From CAG-217 sp963638105 (lineage in GTDB: Bacteria; Bacillota; Clostridia; Oscillospirales; Acutalibacteraceae), in NCBI GenBank assembly GCA_963638105.1, contig CAVHPP010000029.1, positions 1-18,224 on the forward strand: 18,224 nucleotides of DNA. The letters run 5' to 3'. The notes beneath the pieces are model-generated. The model was not told the DNA's origin. It did not search any database and worked only from the letters and a program-made list of their open reading frames with translations. The translations under genes and the position numbers were made by a program. Below, in pieces: positions 1 to 7,600 of the stretch (the first letter of the stretch is position 1; each line of letters opens with the position of its first letter).

Positions 1-85
1 CCTCTGATGTGTATACACTCATCTTGCACTCCTGTTTACACTCATGCTCTTGACAAGATTGCCGCCCCTACGATAAAATTCTTTG

Positions 86-197
86 CCTCCCTTGTAAAGG
101 GTGACTCCCCACGGTGTGGGGAGATGTCGCGCAGCGACAGAGGGGACGGGCACCGGTTAGGTGGTGGCTGCGAGCGTGCGAGCAGACGGAGGGATTG
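86..197. repeat. Composite short interspersed repeat (REP/MITE-like)
   Basis: The element starts CCTCCCTTGTAAAGGG and ends GGAGGGATTG. Inside lie two perfect hairpins: CTCCCCA/TGGGGAG (105-111 with 117-123) and TGTCGC/GCGACA (125-130 with 134-139). A GAGGGGAC end at 140-147 can pair with the first arm. It looks like one hairpin element nested in another of the type at 327-375. Such elements are common in Oscillospiraceae genomes (from memory). They carry no gene and could be moved in trans or act as RNA structures. Confidence 0.55.
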
Positions 198-210
198 ATG
201 CACTCGCTAC

Positions 211-283
211 GAAACAGTCCCCCGGACTGTTTCTCCCAAATGCTGACGCATTTGGAGCCTCGTGTCTCTTGCACTGCGTGCAA
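211..283. repeat. Three consecutive perfect hairpins
   Basis: GAAACAGTCC (211-220) pairs with GGACTGTTTC (224-233) over 10 bp with a 3-nt loop. CCAAATGC (236-243) pairs with GCATTTGG (248-255) over 8 bp with a 4-nt loop. TTGCAC (269-274) pairs with GTGCAA (278-283) with a 3-nt loop. The near end-to-end spacing suggests one structured repeat unit rather than independent terminators; none is followed by a T-run. Confidence 0.5.
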
Positions 284-326
284 TTCACTCGGGAGCAAGC
301 CCCCGCTCTACGGGTCGTTCCATTTG

Positions 327-375
327 CCTCCCTTGTGTAAAGGGAGGTGTTGAGCGAAGCGAAACGAAGGGATTG
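327..375. repeat. Short interspersed repeat, second copy type
   Basis: CCTCCCTT (327-334) pairs with AAGGGAGG (340-347) around a 5-nt loop, followed by a GAGCGAAGCGAAACGAAGGGATTG tail split over 351-375. The tail GAGGGATTG/GAAGGGATTG and the head CCTCCCTT match the outer ends of the element at 86-197, so both are variants of one family. No coding capacity. Confidence 0.55.
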
Positions 376-483
376 ACGTGCACTACGCACATTGCACCGC
401 ATTTTTTATTCTTTCATTTTCGGCTTGGTTACGCGGAATTTTGGCAGTGCGGAAAAATTTTTCAAATTTTCCCACATTACCTA

Positions 484-512
484 TTGACATAGTAGGCATT
501 ATGGTGTATAGT
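484..512 (+). promoter_or_regulatory. Sigma-A promoter of the metY-cysK operon
   Basis: TTGACA at 484-489 and TATAGT at 507-512 are separated by exactly 17 nt. Transcription should start near 519, giving a leader of about 155 nt before metY. The -35 lies in an ATTGAC that is mirrored by GTCAAT at 516-521, flanking the whole promoter; this might be an operator but the arms are only 6 bp. Confidence 0.75.
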
Positions 513-556
513 TAAGTCAATCCAACGGGGAGACCCGAAGAAATCAGGAGACCGCT

Positions 557-625
557 ATGAACCGGTTATTTCCCACATTGTTAAGACAAAATTTCCGATT
601 TGGACGAATGAGCCGATGTATGTGA
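557..625 (+). CDS. Candidate 22-aa leader peptide ahead of metY
   Basis: An ATG at 557 follows CAGGAG (545-550) at a good 6-nt spacing. The ORF of 22 codons begins MNRLFPTLLRQN and ends RFGRMSRCM before TGA (623-625). It has five arginines, three methionines and one cysteine, and finishes in Cys-Met, the two amino acids made by the genes downstream. It sits wholly in the ~155-nt leader of the metY-cysK operon, 50 nt before metY. Leader ORFs that sense a cognate amino acid through ribosome stalling are an established type of control, and cysteine-responsive ones are known in actinobacteria. I infer a similar role here. No factor-independent terminator is visible between it and metY, so control of translation or Rho access is more likely than classical attenuation. 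It could also be a chance ORF, but the ribosome binding site argues against this. Confidence 0.5.
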   Translation: MNRLFPTLLRQNFRFGRMSRCM

Positions 626-647
626 CCCGATCGTAACCTACACTTTA

Positions 648-666
648 TCATTTGAACTTGAAAGGA
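648..666 (+). promoter_or_regulatory. Ribosome binding region shared with cysK
   Basis: TCATTTGAACTTGAAAGGA here is almost the same as TCATTTGAATTTGACAAGGA at 1986-2005: one C/T change and one inserted C. Each copy ends in the Shine-Dalgarno of its gene (metY and cysK). The match runs well beyond the ribosome binding site, so it may be a duplicated leader or a shared binding site for a protein or RNA. Confidence 0.4.
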
Positions 667-675
667 ATTTGAATT

Positions 676-1971
676 ATGAGCAAGAAATACGCATTTGAGA
701 CTTTGCAGTTGCATGTTGGCCAGGAGCAGGCGGACCCCGCTACCGACTCCAGAGCCGTACCGATTTACCAGACCACTTCTTATGTGTTCCACAACAGCGA
801 CCACGCCCAGGCTCGTTTTGGCCTGGCAGACGCCGGCAACATTTACGGCCGTCTGACCAACTCCACCCAGGATGTGTTTGAGAAGCGCATTGCCGCTTTA
901 GAGGGCGGCGTAGCCGGTTTGGCGACTGCCAGCGGCGCGGCTGCTTTGGCTTACACTTTCCAGGCACTGGCTAAGGCCGGCGACCATATTGTCAGCGCCA
1001 AGACCATTTACGGCGGCACTTACAACTACCTGGAGCACACCTTCCCGGAGCACGGCGTTAAGACCACCTTTGTTGACCCGGACGATTTGCAAAACTTTGA
1101 GGACGCCATTCAGGACAACACCAAGCTGATCTTCTTTGAGACCCTGGGCAACCCCAACTCTAACCTGGTGGACATTGAGGCCCTGGCCGAGATCGCCCAC
1201 AAGCACGGCATTCCGCTGGTGGCAGACAGTACCTTTGCAACGCCTTACCTGCTGCGCCCCATTGAGTACGGCGTAGACATTGTGGTCCACAGCGCCACCA
1301 AGTTCATCGGCGGCCACGGCACCACCCTGGGCGGCGTGATCGTAGACAGCGGCAAGTTCGATTGGGAAAAGAGCGGCAAGTTCCCGCAGCTTACCGAACC
1401 CAACGCCAGCTACCACGGTATCAGCTTTGTGCAGGCTGCCGGTCCGGCTGCGTTTGCCACTTATATCCGTGCGATTTTGCTGCGCGATACCGGCGCTGCC
1501 ATTTCTCCCTTTAACGCATTCCTGTTGCTCCAGGGTGTAGAGACCCTGTCCCTGCGTGTGGAGCGCCATGTGGAGAACACCAAGAAGGTGCTGGAGTACC
1601 TGCAAAATCACCCGCTGGTCGAGCATGTGAACCATCCGTCCCTGGATCCCAAATATCAGGATCTGTACAACAAGTATTTCCCGAACGGTGCCGGTTCCAT
1701 CTTCACCTTTGACATTAAGGGCGGCGAAAAAGAGGCAAAGGCCTTTATCGACGCGCTGGAGATCTTCTCTCTGTTGGCCAATGTGGCAGATGTAAAGTCC
1801 CTGGTGATCCATCCCAAGACCACCACCCACTCCCAGCTGTCCGAGCAGGAGTTCAACGAGCAGAAGATTTTCGACAACACCATCCGTCTTTCTATCGGTA
1901 CAGAGAACATTAACGACATTATCGCCGATCTGGAGCAGGGATTTGACGCTGTAAAAGCGCTGAACGCCTGA
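676..1971 (+). CDS. metY: O-acetylhomoserine sulfhydrylase (O-acetylhomoserine aminocarboxypropyltransferase)
   Basis: PLP enzyme of the Cys/Met metabolism family that makes L-homocysteine from O-acetyl-L-homoserine and sulfide in the cytosol. The 431 aa match the usual 425-440 aa of MetY, longer than cystathionine synthases (~380-400). The N-terminus ETLQLHVGQEQADPATDSRA is typical. Visible residues are YGR (57-59), the PLP phosphate-binding SGAAA near 86, D184 in VADSTF (ring nitrogen), and the Schiff-base Lys209 in HSATKFIGGHG. The start is set by AAAGGA (661-666) nine nt before ATG. It is followed 43 nt later by cysK in one operon, so homocysteine and cysteine are both made from free sulfide. 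The leader with the small Cys-Met ORF implies control by sulfur amino-acid supply. O-succinylhomoserine or O-phosphoserine use cannot be excluded from sequence alone. Confidence 0.93.
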   Translation: MSKKYAFETLQLHVGQEQADPATDSRAVPIYQTTSYVFHNSDHAQARFGLADAGNIYGRLTNSTQDVFEKRIAALEGGVAGLATASGAAALAYTFQALAKAGDHIVSAKTIYGGTYNYLEHTFPEHGVKTTFVDPDDLQNFEDAIQDNTKLIFFETLGNPNSNLVDIEALAEIAHKHGIPLVADSTFATPYLLRPIEYGVDIVVHSATKFIGGHGTTLGGVIVDSGKFDWEKSGKFPQLTEPNASYHGISFVQAAGPAAFATYIRAILLRDTGAAISPFNAFLLLQGVETLSLRVERHVENTKKVLEYLQNHPLVEHVNHPSLDPKYQDLYNKYFPNGAGSIFTFDIKGGEKEAKAFIDALEIFSLLANVADVKSLVIHPKTTTHSQLSEQEFNEQKIFDNTIRLSIGTENINDIIADLEQGFDAVKALNA

Positions 1972-1985
1972 TTTGACCGACAATT

Positions 1986-2006
1986 TCATTTGAATTTGAC
2001 AAGGAG
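1986..2006 (+). promoter_or_regulatory. cysK ribosome binding region, copy of the metY one
   Basis: TCATTTGAATTTGACAAGGAG ends in AAGGAG, nine nt before the cysK ATG at 2015. It is the second copy of the motif at 648-666. No promoter or terminator is seen in the 43-nt gap after metY, so cysK is co-transcribed and has its own strong translation start. Confidence 0.45.
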
Positions 2007-2014
2007 TTATTATC

Positions 2015-2944
2015 ATGGCAATTTATAAATCTATCCTGGACTTGGTTGGCGGCACCCCGCTGGTGGAGCTGACCCAGTTTGAAAAAGAGAACGACCTGAA
2101 AGCAACCGTTTTGGCCAAGCTGGAGTATTTTAACCCGGCCGGTTCCGTAAAGGACCGTATCGCCAAGGCCATTGTAGAGGACGCAGAAAAGTCCGGCAAG
2201 TTGCAGCCCGGCGGCACCATTATTGAGCCCACCTCCGGCAACACCGGTATTGGTCTGGCAGCCGTTGCTGCGGCCAAAAAATATCGCCTGATCATCACCA
2301 TGCCGGAGACCATGAGCGTGGAGCGCCGCAACTTGATGAAGGCCTATGGTGCAGAGTTGGTGCTCACCGAGGGCGCCAAGGGTATGAAGGGCGCCATCGC
2401 CAAGGCAGAGGAGCTGCACGAGCAGATCCCCGGTTCCATCATCGCCGGTCAGTTTGTAAACCCGGTGAACCCGGCCACCCATAAGGCCACCACCGGCCCG
2501 GAGATCTGGAAGGACACCGAGGGCAAGGTAGACATTTTTGTGGCAGGCGTAGGCACCGGCGGTACGGTGTCCGGCGTGGGCGCGTACCTGAAGAGCCAAA
2601 ACCCCAATGTAAAGGTGGTTGCCGTAGAACCCGCTTCCTCCCCGGTGCTGTCCACCGGCCAGGGCGGCGCCCATAAGATCCAGGGTATCGGCGCCGGCTT
2701 TGTTCCGGACACGCTGGATACCAAGATTTACGACGAGATCATTACCGTCACCAATGAGGACGCTTTTGCCACCGGCAAGCGCCTGGCTAAGTCCGACGCG
2801 GTGCTCACCGGTATCAGCTCCGGTGCAGCCGTTTGGGCGGCCGAGCAGCTGGCTAAGCGCCCGGAGAACGCAGGCAAGACCATCGTAGCCTTGCTGCCGG
2901 ATACCGGCGACCGCTACCTGTCCACCCCGCTGTTCCAGGACTGA
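2015..2944 (+). CDS. cysK: Cysteine synthase A (O-acetylserine sulfhydrylase)
   Basis: Makes L-cysteine from O-acetyl-L-serine and sulfide, a fold-type II PLP enzyme of the cytosol. The 309 aa equal a standard CysK with no C-terminal CBS pair. The PLP lysine is Lys46 in PAGSVKDR; the substrate loop TSGNTG is at 73-78; the glycine-rich phosphate cup GVGTGGTVSG is at 178-187; the serine that holds the ring nitrogen lies in GISSG (266-270). The start follows AAGGAG. It is the second gene of the metY-cysK operon and is closed by the hairpin at 2963-3000. The C-terminus DTGDRYLSTPLF is typical of CysK. CysM or O-phosphoserine use is less likely given the full CysK-like motif set. Confidence 0.95.
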   Translation: MAIYKSILDLVGGTPLVELTQFEKENDLKATVLAKLEYFNPAGSVKDRIAKAIVEDAEKSGKLQPGGTIIEPTSGNTGIGLAAVAAAKKYRLIITMPETMSVERRNLMKAYGAELVLTEGAKGMKGAIAKAEELHEQIPGSIIAGQFVNPVNPATHKATTGPEIWKDTEGKVDIFVAGVGTGGTVSGVGAYLKSQNPNVKVVAVEPASSPVLSTGQGGAHKIQGIGAGFVPDTLDTKIYDEIITVTNEDAFATGKRLAKSDAVLTGISSGAAVWAAEQLAKRPENAGKTIVALLPDTGDRYLSTPLFQD

Positions 2945-2962
2945 TTTTAGCCCCCAAAGAAT

Positions 2963-3000
2963 ACCACCGCCCCGGCGTGAGCCAAAGCGGTGGTGTTTTT
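2963..3000 (+). terminator. Rho-independent terminator of metY-cysK
   Basis: ACCACCGC (2963-2970) pairs perfectly with GCGGTGGT (2987-2994), followed by a T-run at 2996-3000. It lies 18 nt after the cysK stop. Confidence 0.85.
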
Positions 3001-3057
3001 GTTTGCGTATGCTTAAGTGCGGATGGAGCGGCCACAGTTGCCCGCCCAATCACCTGC

Positions 3058-3086
3058 TTGACAAACCCTGCCGGATATATTAAAAT
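3058..3086 (+). promoter_or_regulatory. Promoter of tRNA-Pro
   Basis: A consensus TTGACA at 3058-3063 is separated by 17 nt from TAAAAT at 3081-3086. The expected start near 3093 lies about 34 nt before the mature tRNA, the usual layout for a single-tRNA unit. Confidence 0.75.
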
Positions 3087-3126
3087 AACACAAGTGCGCA
3101 GCAGCATATCCTAATAATAGATGCAC

Positions 3127-3202
3127 CGGGGTGTAGCGCAGTTGGTAGCGCGCCTGCTTTGGGAGCAGGATGCCGCAGGTTCGAATCCTGTCACTCCGAC
3201 CA
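3127..3202 (+). tRNA. tRNA-Pro (anticodon UGG)
   Basis: The acceptor CGGGGTG (3127-3133) pairs with CACTCCG (3192-3198) with one G-U pair. The anticodon stem is CCTGC/GCAGG with loop TTTGGGA, which puts TGG at 3160-3162. The T-loop GGTTCGAATCC is present, and CCA is encoded (3200-3202). All cloverleaf parts are intact. It has its own promoter and terminator, so it is a monocistronic unit. The AT-rich block starts directly behind it, but no integrase gene or repeated tRNA 3' end is visible. Confidence 0.97.
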
Positions 3203-3207
3203 AGAGT

Positions 3208-3243
3208 CCACCGTAATTTTGACAGAATTACGGTGGCTTTTTT
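3208..3243 (+). terminator. Rho-independent terminator of tRNA-Pro
   Basis: CCACCGTAATT (3208-3218) pairs perfectly over 11 bp with AATTACGGTGG (3226-3236); a 7-nt loop separates them and six T follow (3238-3243). Confidence 0.9.
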
Positions 3244-3251
3244 GTTGTTGA

Positions 3252-3280
3252 TTGTTTGACATGTTGCCTTATGTTATAAT
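3252..3280 (+). promoter_or_regulatory. Extended -10 promoter of the VOC gene
   Basis: TATAAT at 3275-3280 is preceded by TG at 3272-3273 (TGTTATAAT), which makes an extended -10. A weaker -35, TTGTTT at 3252-3257, lies 17 nt upstream. The start would be near 3287, 47 nt before the ATG. Confidence 0.65.
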
Positions 3281-3333
3281 GATCCTGCAAATCGAAATTT
3301 TGTAACGGTAATCATGAAAACGGAGGACTTGCA

Positions 3334-3744
3334 ATGCGGCTGGATGGATACGGGCTATTTGTTAAAGATATGCCGGCAATGATTCGTTTTTATCGAGATG
3401 TATTGGGATTTGAAATTAAAGAAGATGAAAACACGAGCAATGCCTATTTGTTAAAAGACGGAACGCTTTTTTTGCTTTATGGAAGAAACGATTTTGAAAA
3501 GCGCACAAGCAAAAAATATGAGTATCTTAAGGGCGTAAATGCACACTCTGAAATGGCGTTATATGTTGATACATACGAAGAGGTTGACTTGCAGTATAAA
3601 AAAGCGATCGACTGCGGTGCAACTTCTTTATTAGAGCCAACGACCGAGCCTTGGGGACAAAGAACCTGCTTTATTGCTGATCCAGAAGGAAACATTATTG
3701 AGATTGGTTCTTGGAATAAACCATATGGGGATAAGGATTTGTAA
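3334..3744 (+). CDS. VOC-superfamily protein (glyoxalase/bleomycin-resistance-like fold)
   Basis: A single-domain, 136-aa member of the vicinal oxygen chelate superfamily: paired beta-alpha-beta-beta-beta units that usually hold a divalent metal. The first unit is marked by FVKDMPAMIRFYRDVLGFEI (residues ~9-28). The second unit ends in the hallmark WGQRTCFIADPEGNIIEIGS, where the glutamate of IIEIG is the usual last metal ligand. The start is fixed by GGAGG (3322-3326) with 7 nt spacing. Its AT-rich codons differ from cysK and spoIIE on either side, which suggests a different origin. It has its own promoter and faces the minus-strand helicase operon; its stop codon lies 1 nt from the breakpoint of the NUDIX fragment. 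Possible roles are lactoylglutathione lyase-like, thiol-conjugating or drug-binding; the substrate cannot be told from sequence. Confidence 0.85.
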   Translation: MRLDGYGLFVKDMPAMIRFYRDVLGFEIKEDENTSNAYLLKDGTLFLLYGRNDFEKRTSKKYEYLKGVNAHSEMALYVDTYEEVDLQYKKAIDCGATSLLEPTTEPWGQRTCFIADPEGNIIEIGSWNKPYGDKDL

Positions 3745-3745
3745 G

Positions 3746-3847
3746 GCCGACGAATTCCCACAAAAGGCCTCTGGCTTTATGCGCCGGGCGTTGGCAAATC
3801 ATAAATTTATCTTTATCCCATACTAGTGCTGCAACAACTTCTGTCAT
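3746..3847 (-). pseudogene. 5' fragment of a NUDIX hydrolase (MutT-like) gene
   Basis: Reading the minus strand from ATG at 3847 gives 34 residues of clear MutT-type start: MTEVVAALVWDKDKFMICQR, then a stretch ending LLWEFVG. In family members this is followed by GK-x-E and the Nudix box with the metal-binding glutamates. Here the sequence passes at 3745 into the end of the convergent VOC gene, runs on 18 foreign codons and stops near 3690. The catalytic box is therefore lost and no hydrolase can be made. The start overlaps the stop of the upstream HTH gene (TAATG, 3849-3845), so in the parent it was the third cistron of the helicase operon. A functional enzyme would hydrolyse oxidised or modified nucleoside triphosphates. 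The break may be a deletion or insertion joint, or an assembly artefact. Confidence 0.75.
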
Positions 3848-4590
3848 TATTTTGCGTTCCTTTCGTTGTCGATCAGCCCCATTTTCTTTAGCTTGGCTCT
3901 GATCCCTGTTTCCGTTCGCATAAGAGTTGCTGCCATTTCAGAAACGGGAACATGTTTGTTGAACAAATCCAACAAGCATTCTTCATGCTCTGCTGTCCAT
4001 GCTTGTCCTTGATTTCCCGCTTTTTTAGTAGAAGTGTTGCGAATGTTCGTGATAATTGCGTCCATATTGTCAAGGATGAATTGCTGTGCAGATTTGTTAT
4101 AAACAACCACAACATACTCGCCGGTCACGCTTTTTCGTGTTTCTAAAGAAATACCGAGCGCTTCCCCTTGACTTGTGGGCCTTTTTGTACTTTTTCCATC
4201 AGCAAGTGTGATTGTCTCTAACGCGCCTATGGAAACTAACCAATTTGTTATGTCCGAGTATTTCAGCTTGTGGCACAAATCTAAATCTGCCAAATCATTT
4301 AGGCGTCGGCTTATCTCGCTTACTGAGATGGGTGCTTCAGAAAAGGCGAAGTCTGTTATACGGTCGTCGGAAAGAAAAAATGCCTTCTTTGACGCCTTGC
4401 CCTTTTGAATAACGCCGTTGTTATCAATCACCTGTCCTAAGATGGTGGATACGTAAAATAAGCACCGTGAGATCCGAACATTGTTGACCATATCCTGATC
4501 AGCAGCATAAGTATCATCAACCGGGTTGATCCCATTTGCCATTTTATCAATGTACATCTTCGCTCGTTGCATTTTTTCAAGCTCGGTCAT
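3847..4590 (-). CDS. HTH-domain partner protein of the nuclease-helicase
   Basis: I do not recognise a named family. The 247-aa protein has two likely DNA-binding parts. The middle (~80-140) reads as a winged helix: PISVSEISRRLNDL, then a segment with DITNWLVSIGALE. The C-terminus is a Myb/homeodomain-like helix set: WTAEHEECLLDLFNKH, then EMAATLMRTETGIRAKLKKM. The reading frame opens with a TTG at 4617, but I choose ATG at 4590 because AAGGAGTG (4604-4597) lies 6 nt before it. The helicase gene stops at 4610, so the ribosome binding site overlaps its end and the two should be translationally coupled. Its own stop overlaps the NUDIX start. Likely job: DNA or target recognition for the helicase, or control of the operon. 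No enzymatic motif is visible. AT-rich like its neighbours. Confidence 0.8.
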   Translation of the reverse strand: MTELEKMQRAKMYIDKMANGINPVDDTYAADQDMVNNVRISRCLFYVSTILGQVIDNNGVIQKGKASKKAFFLSDDRITDFAFSEAPISVSEISRRLNDLADLDLCHKLKYSDITNWLVSIGALETITLADGKSTKRPTSQGEALGISLETRKSVTGEYVVVVYNKSAQQFILDNMDAIITNIRNTSTKKAGNQGQAWTAEHEECLLDLFNKHVPVSEMAATLMRTETGIRAKLKKMGLIDNERNAK

Positions 4591-4609
4591 AACTTTCACT
4601 CCTTGAGGA

Positions 4610-7600
4610 TTATCCAACCACCAATTTGTTTGTTTTCTTCAGGTATTTTGCCGGAATGGGGGCATCTAATCTCCATGTAATATTCATCGGTCTTGAACCG
4701 TTATGGGAAACATAATTTGCAGTGCCAAGATAAGTGTACGGTGCCGTATTGCCGTAAACATCATTCTTAAATTCGCGCACAAACAAGAGAACCTTGCTGC
4801 CGTTTTTGCGATGATTGATATACCGCTGACCAACTTTACCTTCTGCATTGGTGGTACTTTGGCTTTGCCAATGGAACAGAGTTTCGTTGATGGAATAATC
4901 CTGATACATGGTTGTCGGCGAGTAGTCTTTATCCGATTTGTTCAATGTGATAAAGAACACGTCAATTTTCTTGTCGGGCAACCATTTTACACCTTCGCGA
5001 ACCGTGCTTGGCTTCATAAAATCCATGGCAACAAGCAGTTGATCGCGCGTATAGGTACAATGCAGATCCAGCGGACAATCAAATCCAAGGCGGACAGGCT
5101 CATCAATAAAATCAATGCGATCGTAGTTATATTTGAGCAGTGCACTTAGCTCGGAAAGCATGACAGGACTATTCAAAAGCGCCCGGAAGTTTTCGAATAC
5201 TTCGTCCGCGTTCCAATCCTCAATCGCTTTTCCCCACATTGTAATATAGAACATTTGAAGCATGCGCTTTTCTATATCCGAAAGCGCTGTAAGATGGAGA
5301 TGGTGGATATTTTCTAAAACACGCAGCATAAACACAATCCATCGTCTGGAATCCACCAAAGCAAAACGGCTGAGTGCTTTTGACATTACCTCTTCCATCG
5401 GTTCCTCAAAATTATCAATTATATCTGCACGTGCGCACAGACGAGAAAAGGAAGCAAATTTATAGATTGAGCGAGGATCCAGCCGATAGTGATCAAGAAA
5501 ATTTTCGAGCGTAAGTTTTAGGCCGGTATCTTCTTCAAAAGTTGCTATACGCGCAACAAGACCTGCGCTGTTTCCATAAGATGCGCGAATGTTATCAAGA
5601 ATATATCTTGCTGCCTTCTTTTCAAGCTGAATATAGCATCCCTTTGGAAGTGAAATAAACCCATCCTTAATTTCACGTGTTACGCCTCGTGTGGTGTTGG
5701 AAAGGAGAGCTGCAAATTTATCTTCAAAATTATACTTTTTGTTTGCCTGTCCGATAAAATCAAGTACGGTCAGGCATTCTTTATCTTCAGATAAACGCAG
5801 ACCACGGCCAAGTTGCTGTAAAAACACTGTCAAAGATTCTGTTGGACGCAAGAATAGAACCGTGTTGACTTCAGGGATGTCCACACCTTCGTTGTAAATA
5901 TCCACGACGAAGATAAACCGCACTTCACCTTTTACAAGTCTATTTTTTGCCGCTTTTCTTTCTTCGTCCGGCGAATGTCCGGTCAGGAACATCGACGGAA
6001 TTCCGCGGCCATTAAAGTAATTAGACATAAATTCTGCGTGTTCAACCGTTACGCAAAATCCAAGCCCCTTTACATCATCAATATCGGTAACATATTTAAG
6101 CAATGAAGAAATCACCAAGTCGGCACGACGATTTGCCATCATGCCGCTAAGTGTATAAATTCGCGAAAGTTCGCCTTTATCATAACCTCCGGCTGCCCAT
6201 TTTAAGTGATCCAGATCAACCGTATCCGTTACACCGAAATATTGGAACGGGCACAGGAGCTTACGGTCAATCGCTTCAGGCAAACGAATCTCGGCAGCAA
6301 TGCGATTGTTGAAGTATGGCAAAATACTCTTTCCGTCCATACGCTCTGGCGTTGCTGTCAAACCCAGAAGAATCTGCGGATGATAATAGGATAAAAGCTT
6401 TTGATATGTAGGCGCGGCAGCGTGGTGAAACTCGTCTACGATAATATAATCATAAAAATCCGATGTTGTTTTCTCGGTAAAGCTCTGCGAGTTGAAAGTT
6501 TGAATAGATATAAAAAGATTATCTATGCTTTCCGGTTTATAGCTGCCTACAAACATATCGCCAAAGTTTGCGTCTTTCAGTACCGCGCGAAAGGTGTACA
6601 TGCTTTGTTTTAGGATTTCTTCACGATGCGCCACAAACAGAAGCCGGCAAGGCTTTTCCGGGTTATGCTTGCGAAAACGCTTGTAGTCAAGAGCGGAAAT
6701 TACCGTCTTTCCGGTACCTGTGGCGGCAACAACAAGGTTTCGATAATAGCCGCGAACTTTGCGCTCTGCTTCCAGCTTATCAAGAATTTCTTGTTGATAG
6801 GAATAGGGCGCAATATCCATCGTATAAACTTCGGCATTATTACTGTCAAAGTATTTTTCGGCTTTTAGTGCACGTGACAGGCGCTCCTTTTGCTCCTCAT
6901 TGTAATATTCAAATTCATTGGAATTCCAATAGCTTTCAAAGGTGGCTTCGATTTTGTCAATCGTTTCCGGCAAGTCTTTCTTTGTAACCTTTACGTTCCA
7001 TTCAAGGCCGCTGGAGATGGCAGCGTTAGAAAGATTCGATGAACCAACATACGCCGTAGTAAAACCGGTATCTCGATAAAAGACATACGTTTTCGCATGA
7101 AGTCGGGTGCGTTTGGTGTCATAACTTACCTTGATTTTTGTGTTGGGAAGCTTGCGAAGCTCCTCAATTGCCTTTACATCAGTCGCCCCCATATAAGAGG
7201 TGGTAATTATGCGGAGCTCGCCGCCGTTTTTCGTAAAGGTTGTAAGCTCATCTATGATTAAGCGCAGGCCACTCCATTTAATGAAAGATACCAGCATATC
7301 TATGCGGTTACAGGAGATAATTTCCTTCTTGAGTTCGGTAAACATCTGCGGCTCGTGGATTGCACCGGTAAATAACGAGCTTTGTGCAATAGACGTTTCG
7401 GGGCGAATAATCGCTGCTTTTTCATTGAGAGCAAGAATGCTGTTCTTTTTGTCAAAGAGCGAGAGCAACTGCTCAGCCTGCTCTGCGACTGTCATTTCAC
7501 CCAGTTCGTTTTCTTTAGTTTCGTGAATAATCGTAGAAATAATACGGTTTGCCAGCGCGACTTGTGCATGCACGTCACCGCCATTATCAGCAACATTATC

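Larger units (their letters stand above)
1..483. other. Gene-free region with hairpin repeats
   Basis: I see no coding sequence here that has a ribosome binding site together with recognisable protein features. The stretch holds a promoter-like pair, TTGACA at 50-55 and TAAAAT at 74-79 (18-nt spacing), with no gene behind it. It then holds the hairpin cluster described separately (86-375) and an imperfect AT-rich palindrome around 451-475. The octamer ACACTCAT occurs twice within the first 45 bases. Confidence 0.6.

Noticed and set aside
513..660. SAM riboswitch, T-box or other known riboswitch before metY
   Set aside because: I looked for the SAM-I core and for the T-box AGGGTGG signature and found neither; no terminator precedes metY. 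Only small stems such as CGGG/CCCG near 535 are visible.
898..2016. 372-aa minus-strand open frame antisense to metY
   Set aside because: A by-product of the codon pattern of metY; no ribosome binding site and no recognisable domain, while the plus strand encodes an intact enzyme. The same holds for the long minus-strand frames at 1919-3049 and 12757-13860.
3181..3202. tRNA-Pro 3' end as attachment site of an integrative element
   Set aside because: No second copy of the tRNA 3' end was found at the far side of the AT-rich block or elsewhere in the window, and no integrase gene is present.
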